Assembly: GCF_050947875.1 (NCBI RefSeq)
Contig: NC_134574.1
Location: 101,883,469 to 101,947,468, forward strand
DNA length: 64,000 nt
Direction: 5' to 3'
Source of the DNA: Dermacentor variabilis
Lineage: Eukaryota; Arthropoda; Arachnida; Ixodida; Ixodidae
The notes beneath the pieces are model-generated. The model saw only the letters and a program-made list of their open reading frames with translations. It had not been told where the DNA came from and did not search any database. Made by a program: the position numbers and the translations under genes. This document shows, piece by piece, positions 1 through 12,500 of this stretch (position 1 is its first letter; each line of letters begins with the position of its first letter).

Positions 1-306
1 TAGGCAAGTGCGGCAAACATATTCTCGTAGTCCTTGACTGCTACGTCAACATATCCTGTTACCGCGACTAGAAGTCGTCGCCGAAGCCCCTCCAATGGAG
101 CTCGCCATTGCGTGACCGTGCGCACTTGCGTGACCGGAAGCACAAGACGGCCACGATAACACGCGTGTTTTTATTTACTATGGAACTATATCCCTTTACT
201 TTTATTTAGTTTGCATTGTAGTATGTTTATGGCACCCAATAATTGGTAGTAATTCATTTTATCGTAATTTAAGCGGATAAACGGCCTAAAACAGGCAGCC
301 GCGTGA
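1..306. other. Intergenic, nothing recognised
   Basis: Single-copy-looking sequence before the first microsatellite. I see no convincing splice-bounded exon, repeat or RNA gene. Confidence 0.5.
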
Positions 307-1105
<799 letters not shown>

Positions 1106-2760
1106 ATTGCCTTCGTTAGCCATTCTTTGCTGCCTGCCTGGCTAGTCTTTGCCACTGTGCCCGATCAGCGAGATGCCAGGTCGGGTGCACTTTCAAGGGA
1201 CGTCATCAGCTCCTATAACAAGAACACGCCCTCCTAAAAAACATGCGCACGCAAAGAAGAAAGAAAGCTAGCAGGGACAAACAACCAACCGCGCACGCAC
1301 TCCCCAATCGTGATAATACCAGCAGTCCACCGCTGTCGTCTGCGAGACGGGGGGAAAAAGGGGAAAAAAGAAAGCTGCGAGGAAGGCTCAAACGTCGTTT
1401 TCTCCGAGTCCCATGCTGGGGCGGTGCTGCTGATCGGGACCCCGCGACCTTTTATGTCGTACCGAGCGTCTTCCTTGCCGCTTTCTTTCCGTGTGCTATA
1501 GCAACAAGGAAGCGGAGACAGACGCACACACGGCGTCGTCTGTCTTTGACCCTCGTCTCATCGCAAATGCCGCCCTCCCGTGTCAGCCCTCCCTCCTCCC
1601 ATAAGCGGAGCCCTCCTAGCGTGATGCAAACGTACGAGAAAGTAAAAAAAAAAAATAAGAAAGGAAGCAATGTAAAGAGGAGAAGCGATGGTGCAGGAGA
1701 CAAACAGCGGCCGGTTCCATCGCATAGTGCGCAGAGCCGTTTCTTCCTGTGCACAACAAAGGCAACTTCCTCTCAGCCAGCGTGGATTGCCGCCCAGTTG
1801 CTTCTTTCTTTTCTTCCTTCATTCTTTCTTTTCTCTCTTACTTATTTTTTGTTTCTCTCGCTCCTTCTACATTTCTATCTCTTCCTTTCTTTGCGGAAGA
1901 AAAAGAAATTGTTTAGGAGCCACGCAATAAAGAAAGTGTTAATATTCGCCCAGCAAGGCCACAGTGGCCCGGTGACAGCAGGAAGTCGGAGTCTTTGGCG
2001 ACACAATCACATTAAAGACAAGGACGACGTCAATCATAACAAGGAGCTGATAACTACGGCGGCACGATGGCGGAACAATGAAGGCAAAACGACTCACCCA
2101 TCTGAAACATGGGATTGAGTCCTGGGGCCCTATAATGTAAAACAATTCCAATATGTTTTTATTCCAATCTGCTGACGTCAAATTTACGCAAACGCCGACG
2201 CAAGCATCCGGCGGTCACCCGCAGGGTTGTCTGAACGTACCAATCAAACGCTCTCCTCGTTCATAGGAGGTCACCTTTGTTTGCTTGAAAAACGAATAAC
2301 GTTGCCTAAACTGAGTGGCTTGTCTTATCTAATTGGCCGACAAGAGGTGAGGAGCACGCTCAAGTGGAGAGGGATTCGTAGGGGCCGTGCCAGTGCGCTG
2401 GAAATTGATAACATCCCGGATGAAGAGGGTGGTGCCAGCGTCTGCGACTGATCCGCTTTCCCTTACTTAGCTTTCGGTGCCTGGTCGAAAATCGCGGCGG
2501 CATGAAACGCAAGCTTAAGAATGACGCGAAAAAACGGATCCTCAGCAAAGAAGAGTTGGCAGAACTAGGTCGTAAACGTGTCGATAGTGCTCGAATACGT
2601 TGCACGTCCACGCAAACGGTTTTAATATACGCAACTTAACCCATGCTCTCCGGCAGGTGTCAGTAGCCATTGCCTGGGCGATCGGCGGCAGCCAACTTTT
2701 GTTCCTTTCGCAACGGGGCAGCCTGCGGTTATCAGAAGAAAATTCAGTTTTGTTCGGCAT
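1106..2760. other. Intergenic, pyrimidine/purine-biased, no supported gene
   Basis: Open frames of up to 291 codons exist (about 1243-2118 on plus), but they are rich in Lys/Arg/Ser/Phe from homopurine/homopyrimidine runs. They overlap equally open frames on the other strand and match no family I know. I treat the stretch as non-coding. Confidence 0.5.
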
Positions 2761-2772
2761 ATTAATGCATCT

Positions 2773-3115
2773 TTAACGCGTACACGCCACTTTGGCGCGG
2801 TGAGTCCTTGCGGTTTTTTGACGACGCCTGACAGGCAAGTGAAGTGGGTGCAGCCCGAAAACTTTTGACCAATAGCCGAGGGCTAATGGCGAAAAGGCGT
2901 CGAATCAGAAATAACTCTTTTTCTTTTCGGTCGAATCATGCATACTCAGTGTGTACACGTCATATTAGACGGGGAGCTATTGCGGTTTTCGTGACGTCGC
3001 GTGACAGAGAGGTAAAGTGGGAATAGTCCAGAAAAGTTTGTGACCAATCGCGGAGGGATGATTGCGGAAATGGAATAGAAAAGTTTGGAATAGCTTTACG
3101 TTATAGCGCCCCTGT
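2773..3115 (+). repeat. Diverged tandem duplication, two ~165 bp units
   Basis: A block beginning at GTACACG near 2779 recurs near 2952. Both copies have, in order, a GCGGTTTT element, a GACG...CGTGACAG-like segment, an AAGTGGG element, an AAAAGTTT.TGACCAAT element and a GGCGAAAA/GCGGAAAT element. Identity is perhaps 70%. Its nature is unknown; it may be a decayed dispersed repeat. Confidence 0.5.
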
Positions 3116-4368
3116 GGCCGTTTGTATTTGTATCGATTTGTTTCCATTTCTTTCTGCGTTGCCGGGCCATTGGCTCGCATGGTGCCGCAGTTGAATTGGC
3201 CGCAGTGATGCGCCTAATTTGTCCCTGACAGCTCTCACCGTCAAAGAAAATAATTTAAAAAAGGAGGATAAGAGAAACTGCAGCGAGCTGGCTTAATTCC
3301 TTTAAGAACGCGCACTCTTCTGTTTAGCGCTCCGCTGTCTCTTGGTGGCACGCCGTCGCACGGCATTTTGGCATCTGCGCAGTTTCCCACTTCTATGAGG
3401 CCGTAACTAACGGAACGCCCACCCCGCTTAATGGTTTCATCCTTTCCCTCGGTGCGATTCCTCGCGAAAAGAAACTGAGCGGCCGAGCAAACGCTTCGTA
3501 GGACTTCCCTCGAGTACACCTTCTTTCCTCCTCCCTTCTATTTCACCTGCACCTCCTCTCCAGCACACTGTCAAAGGTAGCTTTCGTTGCCGATGCGGAA
3601 AAGAGAAAGACGTTCGAGAAATGCATGGCTGTCGAGTCTATTAAGCGGCACAGGCGCCCGCTACCGTCGTGATAAATTGGAGAGCTTTAAAAACAGCTCG
3701 GTCGCCTTTACGGAAGAACGCCTGGCAGTATGGCAAGTTACGCATTCCGATTGATGTTAACATGCACTAGGTACCGAATTATCACGTTATTGAAACAGAG
3801 CAACCGTGTTCAGCGTTGCTCTTTAGTTTGCTTTCTTTCTTTTTTTTTTCTCTCTCTCTCTGCTTCTCGGAGCTGCAGAGATATTCGCACGCGCGGATTT
3901 CCCAATCCGCTTTGACATGTACAGATTGCAACGACTGCGATTTTACGCATTAGCGAGCACTTCATAAGAACAGTAAATTATTCTTGACGTAGACTCATTC
4001 AGTTCACTTAGGCGAAAACCAAGTGAAACATATTGCGAACTGTTTTCGTGAAATCTTTTTGCTTTTTTGAACTCTGAAAGTAAAATTTATAAGCTAGCCG
4101 GCGCTGACGACGGCTTTAGTTACAGGTTAGCGCGTGCGGTTAGTGGTTCCTCGTTCACACCGGGCGAACACTTTCGCAAGCGAGTTTAGCACTCCAAACA
4201 TCGAGAAATCGCACACATGAAGAGGCCACGAGGGCTGGACTGCCGGACTTCTAATGTCGCGCATTCGAAATCTCGAGTAAAATCGCCTCATCCGAGGCAT
4301 GTAGCTGGTACGCCACTGCTTGTAAATCTTCGCCGAAGCAAAAAGTCGTTTGTGTAAATAAAATTGAG
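3116..4368. other. Intergenic, nothing recognised
   Basis: No exon, RNA gene or transposon signature seen. A short T/CT run lies near 3835-3863. Confidence 0.4.
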
Positions 4369-4691
4369 GTATGTATGTATGTATGTATGTATGTATGTAT
4401 GTATGTATGTATGTATGTATGTATGTATGTATGTATGTATGTATGTATGTATGTATGTATGTATGTATGTATGTATGTATGTATGTATGTATGTATGTAT
4501 GTATGTATGTATGTATGTATGTATGTATGTATGTATGTATGTATGTATGTATGTATGTATGTATGTATGTATGTATGTATGTATGTATGTATGTATGTAT
4601 GTATGTATGTATGTATGTATGTATGTATGTATGTATGTATGTATGTATGTATGTATGTATGTATGTATGTATGTATGTATGTATGTATGTA
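4369..4691. repeat. (GTAT)n tetranucleotide microsatellite, ~320 bp
   Basis: About 80 uninterrupted GTAT/ATGT units. The open frames here (MYVC and HTYI repeats) are artefacts of a stop-free four-base period. Confidence 0.98.
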
Positions 4692-4860
4692 TCAGACCGG
4701 GACACGTTACAGAAAAAGTAACCGATTACAATTACAATCACTTCTTTCGATAATGTAATATATTAAGGTAACTATAATTACTGCTCCACGAAAGCAATTG
4801 ACCGACTATAAAAAGTAATCAATTGACCTTGACGTTACTTTCCTCCCAACATATATTAAC
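4692..4860. repeat. GTAAC/ATTAC-rich segment, possible dispersed element
   Basis: Right after the microsatellite, short words such as GTAACCGATTACAATTACAA, GTAATATA, GTAACTATAATTAC and AAAGTAATCAATTGACC recur in both orientations. This resembles the GTAAC/GATTAC-rich ends of dispersed repeats in many animal genomes. I cannot define its limits. Confidence 0.3.
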
Positions 4861-5817
4861 ATTGCACGAACACGGTAAATAAAACGAGCTGGTCTGGCTC
4901 TTTCAACGCGTCTTCTGCAGCCCTAGACACGTCATTTTCACTAGGCATTCCTCTTTAATATTTTCTTTGGTAATCTTCCTTCGTTTCCCCGAGAACGCAT
5001 CTGGCAGCGACACTGAAAACTTGCCCAATGTGAACGCTGGAGAAAAGGGATGTGTGCCAACGTACGAATACCTTTCTCACACGATTTAGGTCACTCAAAA
5101 GCCGAGATGCTGGCGCCTGGGTTGTCTATGAAGCTCGGCGCTTTATTGCTGCTGGGGCCAGGGGAAGGCGTTCGTGACAGGGCGAGTGAAGAACTGCAAC
5201 AGTGAGAAAAACAAATCGTATTAGCTGAACCCCTGGCATCAATGTCAGAAGTGGCCATGGCTATCGAGCCATTTCAGTTTGTCGGCAAACATCTGGTGGA
5301 CCTCCTCTCGGCGCTCTTCGCTCTTTAGCCATTTATACTTAAATTGCCAGTTGTAACGTACACCAGCAGACGTTCAGGTTCCTGGAAAATGCATCCGAAT
5401 CTGTAACGCAGTTTAATGTATTTCTGCATGTTATTCAGCCCTAGCAATATTGTTCGAGTGTCAAAATCACGAAAGTAAGCGTATATAAGTCACGTAATAT
5501 CAAACAGATAGAAACCTGTGAGTTAACCTGCCAAAAACTTCTCTCTGTATAAGAGAAATCATAGACTGCAGTAAGCGAAGAAAAATTCCGAAGCAACTTC
5601 TATCCCCTATGTAGGCCGCCTACAAGCTAGCACTTCCATGAAAGAGAGATAAATATGAGAAAAGTTCAGAGGTCGGACCTCTAGGAGAATTGGGCAGATC
5701 TGCAAGCTTGCCATGTTCAGATGATCCAGAAGTAGCTGCAACGTAGCTTATTGTGGGAAGGAGGTAACCCATCGGCACGTTTTTATGCCTTTGCACGCTG
5801 TAGTTCCAGACAGACAA
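4861..5817. other. Intergenic, nothing recognised
   Basis: No conserved protein, RNA gene or repeat recognised. Open frames are short and unsupported. Confidence 0.4.
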
Positions 5818-6052
5818 CCCGCCGTGGTTGCTCAGTGGCTATGGTGTTGGGCTGCTGAGCACGAGGTCGCGGGATTGAATCCCGGCCACGGCGGCCGCAT
5901 TTCGATGAGGGCGAAATGCGAAAACACCCGTGTACTTAGCTTTAGGTGCTCGTTAAAGATCCCCAGGTGGTCGAAATTTCCGGAGTCCTCCACTACGGCG
6001 TGCCTCATAACCAGTAAGTGGTTTTGTCACGTAAAACCCCACATTTAATTAA
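5818..6052 (+). mobile_element. tRNA-derived SINE (Ruka-like), copy 1
   Basis: Starts with CCCGCCGTGGTTGCTCAGTGG. A pol III A box (TTGCTCAGTGG, about 5829-5839) and B box (GGGATTGAATCCC, about 5871-5883) are visible. A body follows containing GGTCGAAATTTCCGGAGTCC and ending in CGTAAAACCCCACA. Four more copies or fragments lie at 23.2, 33.5, 37.0 and 37.4 kb. The flanks share a possible AGACAGA duplication. The SINE belongs to the tick tRNA-SINE type by resemblance, not by search. Confidence 0.85.
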
Positions 6053-6139
6053 GACAGATCGATCTATCTGTCCAATAGATAGATAGATTCAATGTACCCA
6101 AAGTTACATGAAAAATAATGTTTACGAGGGTCTTAGAAA

Positions 6140-6879
6140 TCCCTCCTCACAAAGTGCTGGTGTAATTGTCGTGTAGTTGGCGCCTTATCTCGCCTAAGGA
6201 CATGCCTGCCATTCAAGGTCAAACTACTTCTCTATAATTCGCTTTTTTACTCTAATCTAAATTACTGTTTATTGGTTTGGGGCACAACTACTCAAACTAA
6301 CTTACAGAAACTTTTTGTCCTCCAGAAAAAAATGGTCAGACTGCTTTATGACTTACCATATAACAGCCATACACACAGTTTTTTTCAAAAAACAAACATT
6401 ATACCAGTCAAAAATCTTTATGACTATAAGCTAACACTAGCCTTCAAACGCGAAGTATTTGATAATAGAACGTTTCTACGCGACTTATCATCACTAAAAG
6501 AGAACATTTCCATACACATTACCCGGCACAAAGAAAAATGGAATGTTATAACCCCTCGCGCTAACTACTCTACAGAAAAACTGTCCTTCACCCTGCCCAC
6601 TCTCCTGAATAATTACAACAAAACTACCACTGATATTTTAAAAGTAACTAATGCTGCAATACGACAACACTATGTATAAGGTAGCTAATCTTTCTCATTG
6701 AATAATTTTTGTGTTCATTCCCGGTGTCCATTTCGGTGCCTATGTATGTTTTTCGATGTTCTTTTCTGTAACCCTTTTACTGCCGCCTTGTAGAGGGGGC
6801 TGCGGGCTCCTGTCAAGCTGCCGTTCGTTCGTGCAGCTTTTACCTGCAGCCTCCTCCATCTTGCTTGATGGGAAATAAA

Positions 6880-6917
<38 letters not shown>
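6140..6917 (+). mobile_element. 5'-truncated CR1-like LINE, RT C-terminus and (ATT)n tail
   Basis: A frame running from about 6203 to 6679 encodes a stretch typical of the region after the reverse transcriptase palm in CR1/L2/Jockey-type LINEs: LLYNSLFYSNLNYCLLVWG, then NLQKLFVLQKKMVRLLYD, ending at a stop at 6677-6679. Upstream of about 6200 the same similarity continues with in-frame stops. About 200 bp of 3' UTR leads to GGAAATAAACATTATT and an (ATT)n tail at 6886-6917, the short tandem tail usual for such LINEs. The catalytic RT core is missing, so this is a dead 5'-truncated insertion. The exact family would need a search. Confidence 0.75.
6272..6679 (+). pseudogene. CR1-like LINE reverse transcriptase, C-terminal fragment
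   Basis: 135 codons from an internal methionine. The true reading frame continues upstream to about 6203, so this ATG is not a real start. The conserved VWG and LQKKMVR blocks are visible. The YADD catalytic segment is absent through truncation. It ends with a normal stop 207 bp before the (ATT)n tail. Confidence 0.7.
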
Positions 6918-6919
<2 letters not shown>

Positions 6920-7572
6920 TCAGAGTGGTAAATATTACAACAATTTCGTCTTCTTTAGATGTATTATCAGGTGGCATCAAAATGTGATATCGTTTTTAAT
7001 GGCTGAGTTCAGGAGCTGTAAATGTGATACCTTTAACTTTCTTTTCGTTTTTTCAAAATTAGACAATTTTCAAAGGCCCCTTTATGGTCTAAATAGAAAA
7101 TCTGCTTCTTACCGTCACCAGATCTTAACCTTTCTTTTTCATATGCAACAAACGATATTAAATTCAGTGCTGTGGTCACGGAGATAAACTAGTTCTTCGC
7201 TCCCATGTATTTAGATATGATCCCGGAGCTAAAGGATCGCTCGGTCTGTGCAGGTCTATAATGAATCTCTTTGACGCGAACTTGGGTCATTGGCTGTGCA
7301 CCAGTAGGTGTGTGCCGCTCTTCAAGGAATGTGTTTGATACCAGCTTTCTTTTTGTTTTGCTTACTCAGATAGCAACCGAGTCTGTAATGACGGTATGAG
7401 ATCTAAATTTTTCCATTCCTCGAAGGTGTGAGAAACCATGAATTATAGCATATTGCGATGAACCCAAAGCATGCAGCAAATGGAATGGAGCTTCTTGGCG
7501 TTCCATGTTCGCAGGAACACGACAAGACGTAACGTCGTGCGGTGTTCACGTGGTGTCACTCATGCAGTGTTG
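6918..7572. other. Intergenic, nothing recognised
   Basis: AT-rich sequence with no recognised gene or repeat between the CR1-like tail and the 3' end of the next LINE. Confidence 0.4.
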
Positions 7573-7682
7573 ACTGACTGAATAAACTTTATTGAAACCA
7601 GCAAGAGATGGTGGCTGGGCCTAGGCCTCCTACGTGGGGACGTCGGGGTGTTGCCTCTTCGCCGCCTCGCAGGCCTGCTGGG

Positions 7683-8462
7683 TCACCCAGAGTTGGTCGT
7701 CAAGGTTGGGGCTACGCAGGGCAGCGTGCCATCTCGACGAGAGGGTCGTGGGGTTAGTGTCGGGGTATTGGTGTGTACAGTCCCAAAGCATGTGTGGAAG
7801 TGTGGCTGGCTGTGTCTTGCAGATATCTTGTTATAAAGTTGTAACGAGGGGTAAGTATTGGTTTGTAGCAGGCGGAAAGTTGTAGCCTGCGCTCGGGATA
7901 GTTTGTTGTGTGGGCCGGGGAAGGTTCTACGCTCTAAGTAGAAGGACTTCATAAGATCATTGTAGCGTGTCAGGCGATCCCTACCGGTGGGGGCAGCCTC
8001 CCTTTCTCCCGCGCGGTTAACTAGGCCTCGCGCTAGGGAGTGGGTAACCTCGTTGAGGTTGGGGAGGTGCGGGTGGACGGCGCCTACATGAGCCGGGAAC
8101 CAGACGAGTGTAACCTGATGGTCGGTTGAGCGGGGCGCTTGTTGCAAGATGCGCAAGGCTTGGTGGGAAATACGGCCGTTGATATAGTTGATAACGGCGG
8201 AGCGGGAGTCAGAGACGATGGTATGGCATGTTGGGTCTAGTGTGGCTAGCGCGATGGCCACTTCTTCAGCTTCCTCAGCGTGTGGGGTTACTCGGCTGAT
8301 AGCATGGTGGAGAGAGCCTTCACGCGTGGTGACGGCTGCAAAGCGGGTACCGTGGGGATATTCGGCGGCGTCGACGAAACTCACACCGTCGTGGCGAGTA
8401 AGGGATTTGGTGAGAACCGTGGCACGTGCTGTGCGACCTGCGTGGTTGTATTCGGGGTGCAT
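7683..8462 (-). pseudogene. LINE RNase H domain and C-terminus
   Basis: The frame encodes an RNase H fold. SFVDAAEY carries the first acidic residue. A glutamate-containing helix follows (HAEEAEEVAIALA), then a VSDSRSAV aspartate motif and VWFPAHVGA, the H-containing element. A typical tail comes next, with a MKSFYLERRTFPGPH block. The N-terminal methionine (HPEYNHAG) is internal: the frame extends upstream into the LTR insertion at 8475. Downstream the zinc-type tail is frame-shifted, with a stop near 7640. The protein would have acted in cDNA synthesis at the genomic target. Confidence 0.75.
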
Positions 8463-8470
8463 GTTTCTGG

Positions 8471-8475
8471 GGATA
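8471..8475 (+). repeat. Target site duplication GGATA (left)
   Basis: GGATA directly abuts the left LTR and is repeated at 15082-15086 after the right LTR. Ty3/gypsy integrases usually make 4-6 bp duplications. Confidence 0.9.
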
Positions 8476-9407
8476 TGTCACAAAGTGCGTGTACCCCTCG
8501 GCGTCGGCCCACCGCCGCCAACAGCTCCCGCTGCGGCGTGCCCGGCGCGGGGAGCGCTCTCCCTAGATCCCGCCGGCACCCAGACCGGTTCCTCACGTCA
8601 CAGCCGGCGCGCGGCGAGGGAGAGGGAGCGGAGAGAGGAAAAAACGAGCGTGGAGTGACCTGCGACAAGGGGACAGAGTTGCTGGACCAGCGAGGCAAGC
8701 GGCAGGCGAATTGGGCGTCAGGCAGGCGTGAGGACGGCGGCCTGAGTTCCTGTAGCCGGAGCCTCCCTAGACGCGGTCCCGAGTCAGTCCCGATCTTCGG
8801 CAGCGACGTGCGGTTACGACGGACCCAGCAGCCCGGCGCCTCCCCAGCTCGGACGCCCTACTCGACACTCCGCAGATAAGCCCACGCCACGTGTTCCGCA
8901 TCTCTCAAACTTCCCTCCGGACTGTACTTTTGTAATCGCGTTTAATCTTCCGTTTAATTAGCCATCGAGTGTTGATTTGTGTATGTTCTGTTAGTGCAAT
9001 GTTTGCCGTGGTCATTGTCGCGTATATTTTGTATTTGTGTCGCGTATTTTGTTTGTTATTTCGCGAGGGGTAATAGCTCCCACGTGGTGGGCTTAGTGTC
9101 GCGCGAGTGGCGTCAGGGCGTGTGTCGTGTGACCCGCACGCCTTCCGCGAACTAGAGCCCACTACTTGTAGTTGTATGTTCTTTTTCTTTCATGATGTCC
9201 CGCGCATGATTTCATTTTATTAAATTGAGTGTGTGTGTCGTACGACGTCGCCTCCCGTCTCATGCCTCTGGTTCACGGTCGATCAGGCGGGGACCTTATC
9301 GCCGGTCAGCAGTCGAACCCTCACTAAACGCACGCGGGGTGGGTCTGTTGTCGCCCCATCCCCTCCGGTTCGGAGAGTGCGAATTACCTCACCACCAATA
9401 CATGACA
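8476..9407 (+). repeat. 5' long terminal repeat
   Basis: 932 bp, starting TGTCACAAAGTGCGTGTACC and ending CCAATACATGACA. By eye it is the same as the 3' LTR except for one base near the end. It should hold the promoter and poly(A) signals of the element. I did not identify a clear TATA box; an AT-rich patch, TTTTATTAAATTGAG, lies near 9216. Confidence 0.95.
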
Positions 9408-9512
9408 ACTGGCGTCCGCACGACAGGACATGCTGACCACGATCTGCCGTGAACACGAGGCATAGAGGGCAGAACAAACGCGTTCTGTCAAAAAGCGTAA
9501 AAGGGCCGAAAT
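9408..9512 (+). promoter_or_regulatory. Leader with candidate primer binding site
   Basis: Two bases after the LTR comes TGGCGTCCGCACGACAGG (9410-9427). A TGG start is expected for pairing with the CCA end of a tRNA. I could not assign the tRNA from memory. The leader is only 105 bp before the gag start codon. Confidence 0.5.
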
Positions 9513-12500
9513 ATGGCCGAGGAAGCGGAACGATTTGTTGCGGTCGGGAAGCAGCTGGGCCTGGAAGGGACAGCGCTGCAGGAATTTCTGCGCGAGGAAC
9601 GGGCGGTGCATCGCGAGCGCCTTAAAGAACAGGAGCAGCAAAAACGCGAAGAAGATGAGCGCGACAAGGCGCGGAGCGACCGGCGTCTCCTCGAAATAGA
9701 AAAAGAGCTGGAACTACTCCGCGCAAAGAGTGATTGCGCAAGCAGTAGTGGCGGCTCAGAAAGCCTGCCCAATGGGAACCTAGTGACAGCGCAGTTCGCG
9801 GGGGTCAGTCCCCAAAGACTACTGGCACCCTTTAATGAGAAGGCGGACGACCTGGATGCATACCTGACGCGCTTTGAGCGAGTGGCCGAAGCCCACGGAT
9901 GGGCGAGGGAACAATGGGCCACCGCCCTCAGTACGTGCCTGACGGGAGAAGCGCTTAGCGTGTTCGGCCGCATGCCGGCGTCGGAGGCGTTGTCTTACGA
10001 CAAGGTGAAACGGGCCCTCCTACGTCGCTTCCGCCTGACAGAAGAGGGCTTCCGGAAGAAGTTCAGGACGGAAGCGCCCCAGGACAACGAAGCGCCATCG
10101 CAGTTCTTCGCCCGGCTGGAAAATTACTGGGAGAGATGGGTCCACCTCTCGGAGGCCCCGAAGTCCTACGAGGGAATCAAAGATCTCCTCCTAGCCGAAC
10201 AGTTTCTCGAGAACTGCAAGCCCGCGCTGGCGATGTTCCTTAGGGAAAAAAAGAGCCGGGACATCCTGGATATGCTCCAGAGAGCCGACGAATATGTGAG
10301 CGCCCGAGACACAGTCAACTTCGGCAAGCGTGAAGCAAGACAAGGAGGCCAAGCCGGGGACAATCCCGATGCGGGCCGAGGCAGGCGACAGTCCAACAGT
10401 GGAACAGGGCTCCGTTGTTACTTATGCTCCCGACCGGGACATGTTGCGTCACAATGCACGAGTACCAGTAAGAAGCCGGAGCACACGAATAGGGAACAGC
10501 CCGCTGCTAGGAATGTCTTAGCCTGCCTTGAAGAGGACGGCTACCTCGAATTAAAGGACGGCCAGCGCTTGCCTGTTGTAAATCTGGGCACTTCACCGGC
10601 CGCGGGGGATCTCCCTGTTGTCGGAGGCCGCGTTGCCGGGAAGACCGTGAAGGTCCTGAGGGACAGTGGCTGCAACATCGTTATCGTCAACCAGGACCTT
10701 GTCCAGCCATCGGAGATGACAGGCCGATGTCGAGCCGTCTACCTCGTAGACCGTTCAGTGAGAACTTTGCCCGAGGCTCGAATAAGCATAGACACGCCCT
10801 ACTACCGAGGGGAGGTCTTGGCGGCATGCATGAAGGACCCACTCTTCGACCTCATCCTGGGGAACATCGAAGGTGCCCGAGCCCCGGCAGAGCCAGACGG
10901 TACGTGGGGCGAAACCTCCGCGCGGGATGAAGATAACTGGGCGGGGCCATCGATAGCAGAAGCCCAGCCTCCGCCCGTAGCTGCCGTTACCACACGCCGG
11001 CAGACCCAACAGCAGAACTCCCAGGCCTTCCGGAGATTGCCGGTGCCGTCAACCCTAGCTGAAGTCACTCCCGAACAAATGAAGGAGGACCAGCAGCGTG
11101 ACACTACCCTGCGACAGCTCTTTCAGCTACACAGAGAGCAACGCAGCGTGAAATGCAAGGGGGGCGGATCATTCAACATCCAACTGAGGGACGGTCTGCT
11201 GTACCGTGAATACGTGCCAGACTCGGGATCTAGCACGGTGCAGCTGATAGTGCCGAGACAACATCGCGGAAAAGTCCTCCACCTGGCACACTGCGGGCTA
11301 ATGGCGGGTCACCTTGGAAAGAAGAAGACCACGGACCGCATACTGGCCGACTTCTTTTGGCCGGGAGTGCACAGAGATACGCACGAGTTCGTCGCTTCGT
11401 GCGACATTTGTCAGAAGACGGCCAGCCGGGGGTCCGTAAGGAAGGTACCACTCGAGAAGATGCCGCTGGTCGACACGCCGTTTCGCAAGGTCGCGATTGA
11501 TATCCTGGGGCCGTTGAAACCAGCAACCCGAAAAGGTAACAGATACATCTTGACGCTGGTCGACTATGCAACCCGCTTTCCCGAAGCGATTGCCCTGCCG
11601 AGCATAGAAACCGAGCGAGTGGCCGAGGCACTGCTACAAATCTTCTCCCGAGTAGGCGTACCAGAAGAGATGCTGAGTGATAGGGGATCCAACTTCACCT
11701 CTGAACTCATGGCAGAGGTAGGACGCCTACTTTCGTTGCGTCTTCAGACGACGACCCCGTATCACCCCATGGCCAACGGCCTCGTGGAGAAGCTGAATGG
11801 GACATTGAAGAAGATGTTGCGGCGCATGTGTACTGAACAGCCCAAGGACTGGGACAGGTTCATCGAGCCGCTACTATTCGCCTACAGGGAAGTCCCGCAG
11901 GCCAGCACCGGGTTCTCCCCATTCGAGCTATTGTACGGGCGGAACGTGCGGGGTCCTCTGGCCATACTCAAGGAGCTTTGGACCGGAGCGAGACTAGAGG
12001 AGGAAGTCAAGACGGCATACCAGTATGTCGTTGACTTGAGAGAGAGGCTCGAAACGACATGTCAAATGGCACATGAGGCCCTTGATGAGGCAGGAGAGCG
12101 CTACAAGCGATACTATGATCGCGGAGCAAAGGCGAGGATTATGCGCCCGGGCGACCAGGTACTCCTACTGCTGCCTACCGAGCACAACAAGCTCGCTATG
12201 AAGTGGAAGGGGCCGTATGTCATAAAGGAAAGGAAAGGCGAGGTGGACTACGTGGTTGACATCAATGGCGTTGTGAAAACGTTTCATGCGAACATGCTAA
12301 AGAAGTACCACACCAGGGAACCGGCAGCTGAGACACCAGTCGTGACGGTGGCAGCAAGTGCCAGCGACCGAGGGATGCCAATGTGGCCCTGGGGGGAGCG
12401 AGGAGACTACCGCGACGTCGCTGTTTCCGACAAACTCCACTCGCAGCAAGCGAAGGAGTTGCGAGCCCTAATCGCCCTACACCGTGATGTGTTTTCGGAG

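Noticed and set aside
1243..2118. 291-codon plus-strand frame as a gene
   Set aside because: Low-complexity K/R/S/F content from biased base composition, an open frame on the other strand and no domain.
4127..4758. Open frames of IHTY or MYVC repeats
   Set aside because: Same reason: a stop-free GTAT microsatellite.
5818..5900. tRNA gene
   Set aside because: A and B boxes are present, but the sequence is followed by a conserved non-tRNA body and recurs in many copies, so it is a tRNA-derived SINE.
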